From positions 9,610,001 through 9,674,000 of the forward strand of contig NC_091973.1 in assembly GCF_036711975.1 (NCBI RefSeq): 64,000 nt of DNA. The letters run 5' to 3'. Both the position numbers and the translations under genes were made by a program. Shown in pieces: positions 33,040 through 43,865 of the stretch. Every line of letters begins with the position of its first letter. Within the stretch, counting starts at the first letter, position 1. The DNA comes from Onthophagus taurus (Eukaryota > Arthropoda > Insecta > Coleoptera > Scarabaeidae). The notes beneath the pieces were generated by a model that had not been told where the DNA came from, searched no databases, and saw nothing but the letters and a program-made list of their open reading frames with translations.

Positions 33040-33844
33040 AACGTTTGTCAAGTACGCACGATCTCGTGCGCACTTTTAATAGAGAAAAATCTCAACTGTC
33101 GAGCGATTATCACGTTTGCCGTTCTTACCGAAACTTAAATTCATTTCTGTCGCACCGAAGAGGGTTGGATTAGGATTTGTTAATTAGGATTAGGTAATTA
33201 TACACCTTTTTTATTTTCAAACTTGTTTTTATTTCAAAGAAAATTATTTGAAACCGGCACTTTTTATTTTGAACCCTGTTTTTATCGGCTGTATTCAGGC
33301 TTGCTAAATTAAATAATAAGGCGTAACTAACGCCTTCTATAACTAATGAAACAACATCAAATTCTTATTTCTCATACTGAAATACCTCAAAATTCCAAAT
33401 TTTACGTAAATACTAGTAAAACTTTAAAAGTTATTAAGAAATGAAAGAGAAAAATATCAATTTTGAACACCCTGTATCTCCTAAACTAGCAACATTGGTA
33501 AAAAGCATATTTAGTGTCTACTATCTCCAGTTTCGTGATTTCCCATTCTTTCCGACTCAACCTTTATATAGGGTTAGACAAGAAATATTGCACAGGATTA
33601 CACTTGATAATAGTAAAACTTTGTTTCAAGAAAATAGGTCCTAAAAGAGTGGAAACTTGAACAATAATCCCTTTTTAAAAAGAGACTATTTTGAGCTTAT
33701 TTATTATTTTTGGGTCAGTCGTTTATAACTAAAAGAATTAAAAAGAAAAATATGCTTAAAAAATTTCCACTGTTATAGAACATATTTTGAGGATGAAATA
33801 AGACTTGAAATAAGATTATAAAATAATCTTATTTAAGAAATAAG
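33040..33844. other. Interval without a gene; possible Pao LTR start
   Basis: No gene was seen. The segment near 33465-33515 resembles 12838-12890. The 67-residue open frame here is uninformative. Confidence 0.4.
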
Positions 33845-34184
33845 ATTAAGAAAATATTAAAGGTCTTAAAATCTAATTAGTAGACTTTTATCGTATTACA
33901 AAGTATTGTCAAAGTTAGAGACTAGAGGACACTAGAGGGATTATAAAAATTTGATAAAAAACCTGTTATTATTAAGCTCAGTAATATCGTTGAGCAGCAG
34001 GGATTTATTTTGAGTGTGAATATAGTATTCTTCATATAGATCTAGCTCTTTTGATTTTTCGACTTTTTCAGTAAAGAAACACAACTGAAATCTATTTGTG
34101 TTTAGAGGTGCTTATGTGTTTGTATATAACTGAAGAACCTTTAGTTAAGTGTTCTTCGAAACGTGTATGTAAAGTTCGCCCAGT

Positions 34185-34586
34185 CTATCCAACGTATATT
34201 TTATCACAATCTCCACATTTAATCCTGTAAACACCACTTTGGCCTTTGATACCGAATCTGTTTCTTATTAAATAGAAGTGATCCGAGTCTCTTTCATTTG
34301 TGTTGGTGCTGGCCCACATTGCGTGGTGAGCATTGACGTCGCATCCAACAACCACTTGTAGGTTATTCCTTCGGCTGTAGGCAATTATGTCTCGCACAGC
34401 GGCTGGTGGAAGAACATTATCCGTTCTGGGGAAGTATGTTGACCAGATGACAACTTCTGTCCAGCCCTTTTCACCTCGGATTGTCAGAACCGCAGCCACA
34501 CAATCGCGGTCGCTATGCTCTGAGATTAAACATGCATTAATGTTGTTCCTGATAAGTAAGCAAGCGCTGGGTCTATCCCCCGACAC
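34185..34586 (-). pseudogene. Chimeric frame: LINE endonuclease joined to GIY-YIG, copy 2
   Basis: Longer endonuclease part than copy 1: SGDRPSACLLIRNNINACLI, VIWSTYFPRTDNVLPPAAV, then the catalytic VVVGCDVNAHHAMW and STNTNERDSD. The frame then enters the GIY-YIG start GVYRIKCGDCDKIYVG and stops at TAG, where copy 1 has CAG (Gln), a single C-to-T change. The endonuclease is therefore best preserved here and the GIY-YIG part best preserved in copy 1. Confidence 0.75.
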
Positions 34587-35327
34587 GTGTGGAAATCCTT
34601 CCTCGGCCGAGTTTCACACTTGGCGCTCTCTTCACGCTCTTGGTGCTTGTTGCCGCTGAGGCTGATGATGGAGACAGGGCGACTGTCACGCCCCCTATTC
34701 TTATCCTATCAAACACATTTTAAAATTATCAAAAAATTAAACACAATATTTTATTTAGAAACAGCAATAAAAAATGCAATGTTAAACCTTTTATAAAAAT
34801 ACTGGAATATTCAGTAAGAGAATATGAATAACTTCGGAAATAAAACAATTACAATTCATTACTTGTGATTACTAGCTGATTTCAACGTGCCATTAGCCAA
34901 CCTTCTAAGTTCTGGTAGTGTTTCATTTATACATTGGGCAATACTTTCTAGTATGAGCACAATCACTGTCTGCATAACAATACGGACACTTCAACGCTCT
35001 CAAAACCGGACATGAAACTTTACCTGTAGAATCTTTCAACGAATGACTTTCATAAAATTCTCGTCCTCCTGAATTTCAAAGAGAATAAGTACAAGAATCT
35101 TCTTGGTATGGCTTTTGACCACCCGATTACGGTGGAATTGTTTCCATTGAGAAAATTATACCACTTATGTTTAGCTTCCTGTTCTGCGATAGCTTGTCTT
35201 TAAAATGCCTCTTTCATTTTTGTCACGTAATAATCCATTGGTCTTTGTTATTAATTAAAAAGTAACAACGTGATGGACATTTATTTAGTATTATTAAAAA
35301 TTATTTAAAGTATTATTAATGCAGTAT

Positions 35328-35528
35328 TTATTTATGTAGTATTATGTAGTAGTTATTTATAACAACATACGAGTCAGGCAGAATTTCAGCTGAAACAATT
35401 CCAGGGTGCAGCCAATTTTCCGCTAAGCAAATCACATCTAAGACGACAGTTAATGAGTTATTGAATACAATCGGTAGTCTGCCACGAATACTGCGCACAT
35501 TCTGATAATAAAAAGAAAATAAATGCAT
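35328..35528 (-). pseudogene. LINE endonuclease N-terminus, copy 2
   Basis: Same N-terminal endonuclease piece as 29728-29925 (YYQNVRSIRGRLPIVFNN, ICLAENWLHPGI), with the Ser that copy 1 lost in a 3-base deletion (copy 1 has NVRIRG, copy 2 NVRSIRG). Confidence 0.75.
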
Positions 35529-35625
35529 GGCGTTTAATAAATTACAACAAATTGACCTAATAGACCTAATTTACATACGCGAAATATTCCTCTCGTTCCC
35601 TATCTGAATCAGAGGGTGAACAGAT

Positions 35626-36133
35626 CCGGACTATGCCTGGTTATCTGTTGTAGGAAGGTGGTGAAGTAAAGACTAGTAGATAATTAATTCATACTGAATT
35701 TTATTATAAAAATTTTCTGTTTATATACAAAACCTTAAAACTACAATGTGCGATTGATTCCAAAACAATCATGTCTTATTTACAAAAATTACATTAACAA
35801 TTATTTTGCGTCCTCAATTCTTGTTTGAGCACTGCCGATGGACCTGCTGAGTTGCAGCGCTTCGTCAGGTGTTGTTGCGACCGCCAACTGGGTCGGTTCG
35901 AACCTTATCACTATTTTAATTTATTTCCTAATTTGTTTCTAATATTAAAAAATTTTTTTTTTTAATTAAGGTTAAACAACAATTCTATTTTATTCTATTC
36001 TATTTTCAACTGTGCAGCTAATTTTACGCTCATTTTTTGAAATGTATTTGGGTTTATATGCTGTTCATTTATTTTTATTAAAGCTTTCCCAGTGTCGCTT
36101 TGTTGGTCTAAATTAAATAGCTTTCTTATATCA
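35626..36133. other. Interval without a gene
   Basis: A GC-richer patch at 35830-35910 has no recognised coding sense. The rest is AT-rich. Confidence 0.4.
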
Positions 36134-37106
36134 TCAAATGAAATTCTTTTCTTCTTCTTTCTTTCTCTTTAATAGGTGAGACGGATCAAATATAGTGAAA
36201 TATTTTCTTTTGTCCACAAAAAAATTCAGTTTATTTATTGTTACTTTTAAAAGTTTGTATAGTTTTTGGTTCGTCGTAACTTGGTCGCAAATAATACCAA
36301 CAGGTTTAACGTTTATTTTTTGTAACATCGTTAAAGTGTGACAAATAATTTTTTTTTCAATCTTTACCGTCCACCCCACTTTATGTAAAATAAAACGATA
36401 ATGGGGCTTGCTAATTACAATATACACCTCTAATTAATAATACTAAAGCATGTTTAGCCGCAATTGCTTTCTTCCCAGTTCCCCAAGATCCTCAAAGCCA
36501 TCTATACTTCCAGTCTTCTGACACTATTCTAATTTTTCTTTGATACTCATCACATCAAAAGTAAGTATACATTCCTTATCTTTACTACTCATTGTATCAA
36601 ATTTAATTTTTAACTGTTTGTATATACCTTTGTTATATCCCGTTTTTATATTGTACTGAGATAACCATTTTCTTATTATTGAAGGCGATGGTAGAATCAC
36701 ACCTTTTTCCCTCATGAATTTATATACTGAGGGTGATTTATAATATTATGATATAGCGGTGGCTTTCTCATCAATCGTGAATGGTTTCATTTTTTTATTA
36801 TACAGTTGCTAGTAACTGTTCCAATTCGAGAGGAATTGCAACGGTAGGTGTAAGGAATCTAACCTCTTGTAATGTCATTGAATTTGGAGATCTAGTTTTG
36901 GATGTTGATGGTTGGTCACTGTATGTTAATGGTTCATTTCCATCAATTTCCGTTGGACAAGCATCGGTGTAAGGTAAAGGAATGGCATAATTTGATAATT
37001 TTTTGTTAAAAATATCCTGTGCTTGAAAATGATATTCGTAAATTGATCGTTTACCCAAGGACTTTGCAGATAAACTTACAAGGGAAGTGTCACGACTGTG
37101 TCTCAC
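36134..37106 (-). pseudogene. P-element-like transposase, middle part
   Basis: On the minus strand, 37106-36798 is a region following the DNA-binding end (rich in Ser/Thr/Pro, then PLELEQLLATV). Next comes 36760-36524 with the family block EKGVILPSPSIIRKWLSQYN, NKGIYKQLKIKF and ILTFDVMSIKEKLE, and 36427-36134 with NVKPVGIICDQVTTNQKLYK and FTIFDPSHLLK. The last two carry the catalytic Asp positions of the P/THAP9 RNase H-like fold (FDVMS and CDQ). Frame breaks near 36760 and 36500 and the lack of C-terminus and THAP mark it as a relic. Confidence 0.78.
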
Positions 37107-37533
37107 TGATTTCGATGAAATTTGGTACAGTCATACAATGGGCCAAAATAAGGTTCGCACATTTTTTATACATGGGGTAAAAGCCCCTGGGGCAAGTTAT
37201 AGGGGTTGAAAGTTTGGAGAGGAAGTACGTTTTCACTTATATTTTGAAACGAAAAGTGGTTAAAATAAATAGTTAAGCAAATAGTTAAGAGTTGAAGACT
37301 TTAAGGGGGCAGTTTCCTAATTTAAACAAATAAATCATACTTTGTGTGATTTTTTAATATAGTAGTAATGAAATATAAATATATTCCCCACTTAAAAATA
37401 TCGTAATTAAAGATTTATCTGCACCTTAAAAATTAAAATCTTACCGGAATTTTCGATCCATTTTTTACATCTTTCTTTATCGGACGCGGGAAAACGAAAC
37501 ATTCGCAACCCAGAAGAACTAAGCTTAACTAGC
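37107..37533. other. Interval without a gene
   Basis: It contains a GGGGTAAAAGCCCCTGGGGC hairpin-like stretch (37177-37196) but no coding homology. Confidence 0.4.
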
Positions 37534-37746
37534 GCAACCAAAAATATGCTCAAAAAATGATAGTTTAAGCGCTTAAAAATGCTGTATAAAAATCAAAATA
37601 TGCTGTTAAAACATGAAAATATGCTCTATAAAAAAGAGTCTTTTCCAAATATTCCTATCAAATTTAAAATGTAGTTGTCTTTTAAATCTGTAGGCGAACA
37701 AAATAATGTAGAAATGATTTCGAGACATTTATTAGTTTGACATGTT
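37534..37746 (+). repeat. Direct repeat, copy 1
   Basis: GCAACCAAAAATATGCTC to TTTGACATGTT, nearly identical to 41593-41812 over 213 bases. It lies immediately downstream of the Merlin coding end. The identity is unknown. Confidence 0.85.
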
Positions 37747-37750
37747 TAAA

Positions 37751-38831
37751 CTAAAAGACAATTAGAAAATATTGAACAATATACAAAGCATAAATTGAAA
37801 GAAATAGATAATAAAACAAATACAGATTCAACTTAAATTTTGACTCTGTTGGTTTGGTAGGGTCATACATTGATGCAGCTAATTTGTAGAATTCCGTGGC
37901 CTTATCTACCCCTCTTCCTGCACAAGATTTAAGAAACATATATCGCGCAAGATTACCGGGTAGATGGGTCTTCGTCTGGCCAGAGGAGGACATGCTACCC
38001 TTAGCATGTCGACACGTACTCTCTATGGCGTTGGTGTGCGCGCCTGTATCCGGATCTACAAAATTAATCGAATGATTAACTTTTAAATGTACGTACCCTT
38101 CCATGTCCAAACAATCATAGGCCCTCCAATAATCGGAAATTATGGTGGTACCCGGCCGTATCCACTTTTGGATGATGGGGAGAAGGGTGTCCGCTGATCT
38201 GTCCTCCACGGTCTCCATGAACACACGTCCTGTACCACGTTCGTATCCGCCAAAAACCCATTGGCCCTCAACGCGGTGTCCTCGGTGATATTTTCGCCAA
38301 AATTTACTCTCGTCAATCTCGACGACAGAGTCCGGACCGCCTAACATCTCCGGATGCACCAGGTATTTATCCAATACGACCTCCCGACAGAACGATGCAA
38401 AGTCGACCGCAGTTCTTAAGGACATATTGGTTAGTTTTGCGATGAATGCAATACTAACTTTCTCCACCCACAAATAGATGAATCCTAAAATTTGGGGTAT
38501 ATCTAATTTAGACTGTGCAAAAAACGTACCGGTTCGAAACGATACAGTCGTACCACACTTTTGCTTCTTCTGTTTCCTGACGGAAACACGTCCGTTACAT
38601 ACCCACAAATATCCATCTATTGCTCTAGTCTGTTGTTGTAAGACTAGCGAACTCTCGCATTGCGGGCACTTGTAATCGCCTTCATTGGGAATGAAACCCC
38701 AATCCCTCAGGCGGTTCAGTAACTCCTCTCCTTCATCGGAACGCAGTGGAACCATGCAGTATTCAGTACTCTAAAAAACAATAAAATTATATCTAATATT
38801 ATTATCAAAATATCCAACTTACCTCAGCCAT
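37751..38831 (-). CDS. Merlin (ISXO2-like) transposase, intact two-exon gene
   Basis: A tiny first exon, 38831-38823, encodes Met-Ala-Glu and ends in a GTAAGT donor. A TTTTTTAG acceptor opens exon 2 at 38770, in phase (STEYC then MVPLRSDEG). Exon 2 runs unbroken to 37751. Counting from the Met at 38755, a zinc-binding set lies at Cys30, 33, 53 and 67, and the DDE triad of the IS1595/ISXO2 family at Asp148 (EIDESKFW), Asp208 (ISDYWRAY) and Glu245 (NAIESTCRH). Length and motifs are those of a full transposase; the hydrophobic last 30 residues are unusual and may be read-through beyond the normal end. It is the least damaged single transposase in the window. I could not find its terminal repeats. 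Confidence 0.87.
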
Positions 38832-39026
38832 GTTAAAAACATAAGTAAATTTAAAAAAACGAAAACGGTTTATATACTACCCAATTTTCACAAGGGAAGA
38901 TACTGATCATGTTTACAAGGCAATTCCTTTTAATTCCCTTACTTATGAAGCTAAACATATTTTTTCAAAATTTGGTATTGTTTTGGCCTTCTCTAATAAT
39001 AACACTATTCTTAATTTACTCTCTAA
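38832..39026. other. Merlin 5' flank
   Basis: AT-rich sequence upstream of the Merlin start. No terminal repeat was identified. Confidence 0.35.
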
Positions 39027-39300
39027 TTTATTTATTTATTTACACACACGGGGGTAGCAAGAGGACACAGTCCCATATAAAAGCTACTCCACTGTAATAC
39101 ATTTTATATACTACAATAAATTGTATGAACACAAAATTGAACATGGATCAGTTAATTAATTAATGGCCTTAAGCATATGTGATCAAATCAATTCAAGGCA
39201 AAACTCAAGCCGCTGCAAAGAGATAATGTACTTAAAATCACACAACTGGTAGGGCGAGCACGGCATTACGAATAATTTGCTTGAAGTTGTGCGGCGTGAC

Positions 39301-41311
39301 CATTGAGGTCTTATATATAATCTAGAGTGCGTATGCTATTGTCCCCACCACGCCAAAAATGAAGCCCAAAAGGTCGCCATGTTGGATGTACCAATTTAGC
39401 GGGAAATTCGAAATTATAGATACTTATGCAAGAATTTACATTATTATAAACTGGAAAGACAGAAAATAATAATCAAAATAAAACACATTAATTTTTTATT
39501 GATAAATAATTATTAATTATATAATATTTTAACAGAACTTAATAATTTTTAACATAAACTAAGAAGAAAATATTACCTTTTGCTTATAGATAATTGTTAG
39601 TTTATTTTAAAAGAACTGAACATTCCTTAATAATAAATTTTACTTGAACTTCAATTGTTAATTTCAAATCAAGTAACCAGAAACATTTTATGGACTGTTG
39701 TAAATAATCTTCCAACCTACCAAATTATAAAAATATATGTGAAACAAGAAGAATTCGAAAACCTACAACAAAAATAAAACTTTAATAAGAATAACAACAT
39801 AAAAAATTAAAAAATATTACTCATAAGCCTTAGATGACAAAAAATTAAGCGTTAATGCAAATGTCCTTAAATCCGCATCAAACTTTTTTTTAATAGTATA
39901 ATCATTCTTTTTTTGCAAGGCACATTTAGAAAGAAGACTATCTAAAACATCTACAAAATATGAAATTATACAAGAATATTGTAATAGAAAAATAGAACAA
40001 GTCACCTGAAAAGCAATGTTCTAAAATATTTTCTGCTATTGCCGAAATTTTACCACTTTGTTTCAAGTTATTTAATAGTGTTTTGCCATTACAGATTTTC
40101 TTTTTCTGATGCCTCAAATTTTGCTGAAGCAAATGAATTTTTTCTTGTAAAAAACCATTTTTTTTCTTAACATCTGTACTTCTTTATATAATTTTTCATC
40201 ATTAATGCAGTAGGTATGGTCTAAAACGACTCTTCGCCTTTTTTCTGAAACCTAAATCGTGCACTTGTGACTATGTGGTTATTGTGTGTAGATCTAAATA
40301 ACTTTCTTACATCAGGTTCGTTATCGAATGACAGCTTAAGATTCAGCTTTAATCGGAATCTGTTACTTTTAACCCTAGAACTTTTAGGTGTATGCCAATT
40401 GCCCTATATAATAACAAGTTATTGAAGATGTGTGAAACATATTAGATTATGCTCAACATGCTGCAGAGTATACTTACACAAATGTACACATATTCACATA
40501 AATACAGGTTAAAAATAATTGATCTACTTACGTTCAAGCTAAAGCATTGCTAAGTACTTATTTAACTACCTACCTAATGTATATTAATCACATTAAAATA
40601 CCTACACACTTTATTGTCAAGTGTTCTTGATTATAAATTAAAATTTATTCTTTTTTGAAGTAAACTAAAATAAATTCTTAAAATAAATAACATAAAATAT
40701 ATTCTTGTTGGATTAGATTTCAAGGTGTATTCAAACAATTCTTCACTAACCTGTATTTTTGTCGGTACACAACTTAATTTTACTCGAACATTAGGCCCCG
40801 ACTTGTCCAAACTCTCATTATTAAAATGATCACTACAAATAAAAATAGTCTTTACAGTGCGCTTTACATTCCCTTCCAAAACTTCTATCCACTTTCTCTT
40901 CAAAATCGCATAGTCTGGAATTCTAAATAAATAAAAACAGAATTATTTACAAGATTATTTACATTCCGAAAGTAGCAACTTACTGGTGAAACGTAATATT
41001 TTTGTTTTTATACGAATTTTTACAAGTTTTTACAACACTACATGTTCGTCCCATGTTTACTAAAATTTGTCCTAAAAAACACAATAACACAAACCAAACA
41101 CAACACTGGAAAATAACGACGTATCCAAATACGAAACCGTATACGAAACTACGAAAGTGACGTTTATGAGAATTTTGAGGTTATAATTCTAGGGACAAGA
41201 GAGATTTGAAACTATAGCTAAGTTCAGGTCGGTACATCCAACATGTCCGACTTTCTGATTACCCCCACCACCACCACATACGCACTCTAGATTATATATA
41301 AGACCTCAATG
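39301..41311 (-). mobile_element. P-like transposon, 2,011 bp, perfect ends and 8-bp target duplication
   Basis: Both ends are CATTGAGGTCTTATATATAA and continue identically for 35 bp as inverted copies. GGCGTGAC occurs at 39293-39300 and at 41312-41319, the 8-bp duplication expected of P elements, and the CA start also fits. A 15-bp subterminal inverted pair (CATGTTGGATGTACC) lies at 39378-39392 and 41231-41245, like the internal inverted repeats of Drosophila P. Coding capacity covers only the DNA-binding and dimerisation part, so this is a non-autonomous deletion derivative. The perfect ends argue for a young insertion. Confidence 0.93.
39821..41054 (-). CDS. THAP domain and coiled coil of the P-like transposase, core deleted
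   Basis: Four exons on the minus strand: 41054-40984, 40922-40751, 40251-40006 and 39950-39821, with donors GTAAGT, GTTAGT, GTGACT and GTAATA and matching AG acceptors. Exons 1-2 make a THAP zinc finger: MGRTCSVVKTC (C-x5-C, one residue wider than usual), FHQIPDYAILKRKWIEVL with the invariant Trp, C-x2-H in ICSDHF, and the closing CVPT box. Exon 3 is a basic stretch and a leucine-rich coiled coil; exon 4 starts the next domain (LRTFALTLNFLSSKAYE) and stops there. The catalytic core is gone, as in the KP-type repressor derivatives of Drosophila P. An A8 run at 40164-40171 is one base short of the frame that fits the coiled coil, so the product may be truncated unless this is a sequence error. 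Confidence 0.8.
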
Positions 41312-41592
41312 GGCGTGACGGCGAATATGTCCAACCCAAGACGGTCCACTGTCCTCTCCATGCGAAGTATTGGGGAATTTCTATACGAATTTGTCCGGGC
41401 AGTCGGCGCATAGAACAGAAAGTCATAGCGCAGCCGACGAGGGGGAACATGCAGATCAATGCGTGAAAGAAGATAGGAAGAATCACAGTAACCTCTGACC
41501 AATCTGGACAGAAAGCAGGCATCACTGCAAGTTCTGCGCTGTAGAAGTGTGGGCATATGATACATTTGACAGGCAGATTGGTAATCTGTAGG

Positions 41593-41812
41593 GCAACCAA
41601 AAATATGCTCAAAAAATGATAGTTTAAGCGCTTAAAAAATGCTGTATAAAAATCAAAATATGCTGTTAAAACATGAAAATATGTTCTATAAAAAAGAGTC
41701 TTTTCCAAATATTCCTATCAAATTTAAAATGTAGTTGTCTTTTAAATCTGTAGGCGAAGTTAAACAAAATAAAGTAGAAATGATTTCGAGACATTTATTA
41801 GTTTGACATGTT
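41593..41812 (+). repeat. Direct repeat, copy 2
   Basis: 220 bases nearly identical to 37534-37746. It sits between the LINE 5' truncation and the mariner-type fragment. Confidence 0.85.
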
Positions 41813-41819
41813 CTCGCAG

Positions 41820-42183
41820 AGTTCCTGACTTTATTTGTACCTTGTACGACCTGTACCCGTGTTTCTTTAATGTTTTTAGGACGGCAACATGGCTGATAGC
41901 AAACGTCTCCGCAACTTGTCTGCTTGACTGATTTTTACTGCGTTCAACATCAGCACATATCATCGTATCACGTAACTCATCTCTTTTACCCCTTCGTAAT
42001 TTGTGTTTCTGTTGAAACACATCCATGTCGCTCAAAGTTTTTAATAATATTTGAAATTGTTCCGCGACTAGGAATTGATCTGTTTTCATAGGCCACAGGA
42101 AACAAATTAATTATTTGGGCTACAGAATTGCCACCATAAAACCATTTTATAATCTGTACCTTTTCCGCTACAGTAAACAACAT
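41820..42183 (-). pseudogene. Mariner-type transposase N-terminus (DUF4817 and helix-turn-helix)
   Basis: ATG at 42183. The first frame, MLFTVAEKVQIIKWFYGGNS and GTISNIIKNFERHGCVS, is the DUF4817 helix-turn-helix module found in insect mariner/Tc1-like elements. After a frameshift near 42000 the second frame gives RDELRDTMICADVERSKNQS and HVAVLKTLKKHGYRSYKVQ, the second helix-turn-helix. It breaks off where the direct repeat starts; the DDE domain is absent. Confidence 0.75.
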
Positions 42184-42577
42184 CTTAGTTTTTTTTTTGC
42201 TAGGGTTAACTGCAAAGCGATGCGACCAACTTCGCCTCTCAACAATCTATGAACGATTCAATTTGTGCATTACCCCTACGCTTATTTATCCCCCACTTAA
42301 CGACACCGAATATACACACACACGTATACTTATACGTACGTCCGTGTTGGGTGTATCTCCTAAAATTAAAGTTACCAATCGGTATATCTATATAATTTCA
42401 TGTTTGTTCCATTTACATTTGATTTATTTATTTATAATTTGCTACTTGTGTATTTATAATTTTATTACATGTATTTACCAGACTAGTGGGAAAGATAAAT
42501 GATTTTTAATTAGAATATTCGAGGGGTAATAGATTAAAAATAGGAACTAATAAGAAAACTAGTCATTTTGAATTTAT
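42184..42577. other. Interval without a gene
   Basis: No coding homology. A GGGTTAACTGC stretch just upstream of the mariner ATG might be a transposon end. Confidence 0.35.
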
Positions 42578-43375
42578 TTATTGATTCTTAAAAAGAATTA
42601 ATCTATGATATTTTGAGCGAACATACTCATTTTTTGAAGAGTTTAATTTACACTCATGAAACAGTCGAATAACGTAATATTTTTCAACAATTATTTTAAT
42701 TAATTGTGATATGTGATTATCTAAATAATCCTGGCTTTGTACATCCGTTATTAAATCTTGATTATTGAATACTAAACGATAACACCTCCGGACAACATCG
42801 TTTATCATAACACTCTTAATATTGGTGCTGAATATTTTAGAATATTCGGCAATTTGACAAATTGTAGTAACATCTTTTGAGGGATAAATTAGTTTTCCCT
42901 CAGTTTTTAAATTAATCAATAAACAATTTTTTTCACAAGATACTAAATACCTTTTACAGAAAGTGCACATATTTGACGCTAAAATTTTTTTAACAACAAA
43001 TCCGCTGATGTATTCTATCACATTTTCTACATAGTTATTAAATTTCCACATTGTATTTACATAATCGTGATCGAACACATCAGCGGAAATGTTTTCACAA
43101 CTTTCTTGTAATGGATATACATATTGGCTTCGTTTTGATGATATGTGTAAAATATCTAATCCGTCTGCCAAGCAATTCGAATTATCAAAAATTTTTATTT
43201 CGCTTCTAATTAATAAGCGTCTGAAGGCACTTTCAAATTGCTTGGCATTCGGATTATTATTGAAGCCACCACGACTTCTAATAGCGCTAAAATACGTTTC
43301 GATAAAATCTTCGAAAATAGTCAATAATAAACACTTGAAACAATAATAACACCACGCTGAACACTCCAAAAACAA
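42578..43375 (-). pseudogene. P-element-like transposase, C-terminal domain (A)
   Basis: A 265-residue open frame. The block DFIETYFSAIRSRGGFNNNP then AKQFESAFRRLLIRSEI corresponds to the P/THAP9 C-terminal hallmark (ENFFG.IR..GG.N.NPT..QF). Further on come VENVIEYISGFVVKK and a Cys pair (CTFCKRYLVSC). The upstream core is missing, and the first 25 residues do not match the family. It belongs to a different lineage from the copy at 43866-45165. Confidence 0.75.
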
Positions 43376-43865
43376 ACCAAAACAGAAATGGCGGAAATGG
43401 CAGCATAAATGGCAGCAAATGTTTACGCTAGGTGGCGCTTACGTAGCAGTTGATACTCACGCATGCGTACGGGGTAGAGATCAAAGACAAGTGCAGATAT
43501 ATATGTTTGCACTCTAATTTAGGCTTGTAATCGGTCTCCTAGTCAGCAATAGTATATATATGTAATAGAGTATAGAGATAGGCAACACAATGTGTTAAAA
43601 CTTGAATAGTATTTGCACCATCTATGGACACTATCATTAATCTAAATAAATCCCATATTATTCATTTCTTCCTGATTATTTCGATTAATAAAGTGATATT
43701 GTATTATTAAAAATTATAAGAATGAAATTTTGTCATTAATTTTTAATAATACACTATTACTGCATTAACTAAAAAAATCAAGAAGAAATTAATTTGAAAA
43801 AGACAAAATAATTTATTTCTTTATTTTATAGGATAGATCTAAGAATAAAACAATTTTATTGTAAA
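43376..43865. other. Interval without a gene
   Basis: Upstream flank of the P-like C-terminus. No recognisable element end. Confidence 0.35.

Larger units (their letters stand above)
33845..35625 (-). repeat. Segmental direct duplication, copy 2
   Basis: Direct copy of 28392-30007, slightly longer because it keeps the endonuclease middle part that copy 1 has lost. Divergence is a few percent by eye, with several small indels. The insertions between the copies (Pao and the DUF7869-like remnant) lie outside the duplicated unit. Confidence 0.9.
39027..41592 (-). mobile_element. 5'-truncated LINE, interrupted by a P-like element
   Basis: The minus-strand frame 41565-41320 reads TLLQRRTCSDACFLSRLVRG, then IDLHVPPRRLR, RTNSYRNSPILRM and LDIFAVTP, the C-terminal end of RT proteins of CR1/Jockey-like LINEs without RNase H. 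Removing the P-like insertion (39301-41311) and one GGCGTGAC copy continues the frame for about 17 more residues to a TGA. The 3' end at 39027-39045 is a (TAAA)n tail. The 5' end is cut at the direct repeat near 41592. Confidence 0.8.

Noticed and set aside
33441..33644. Plus-strand 67-residue frame
   Set aside because: Lies in a dispersed repeat similar to 12838-12890; no protein similarity recognised.
38909..39097. Hydrophobic plus-strand 62-residue frame
   Set aside because: Runs antisense through the LINE 3' tail; the hydrophobicity comes from TTTA repeats.
42197..42502. Plus-strand 101-residue frame rich in Tyr, Ile and Leu
   Set aside because: Low-complexity AT-rich reading with no recognisable pattern; next to the mariner fragment.
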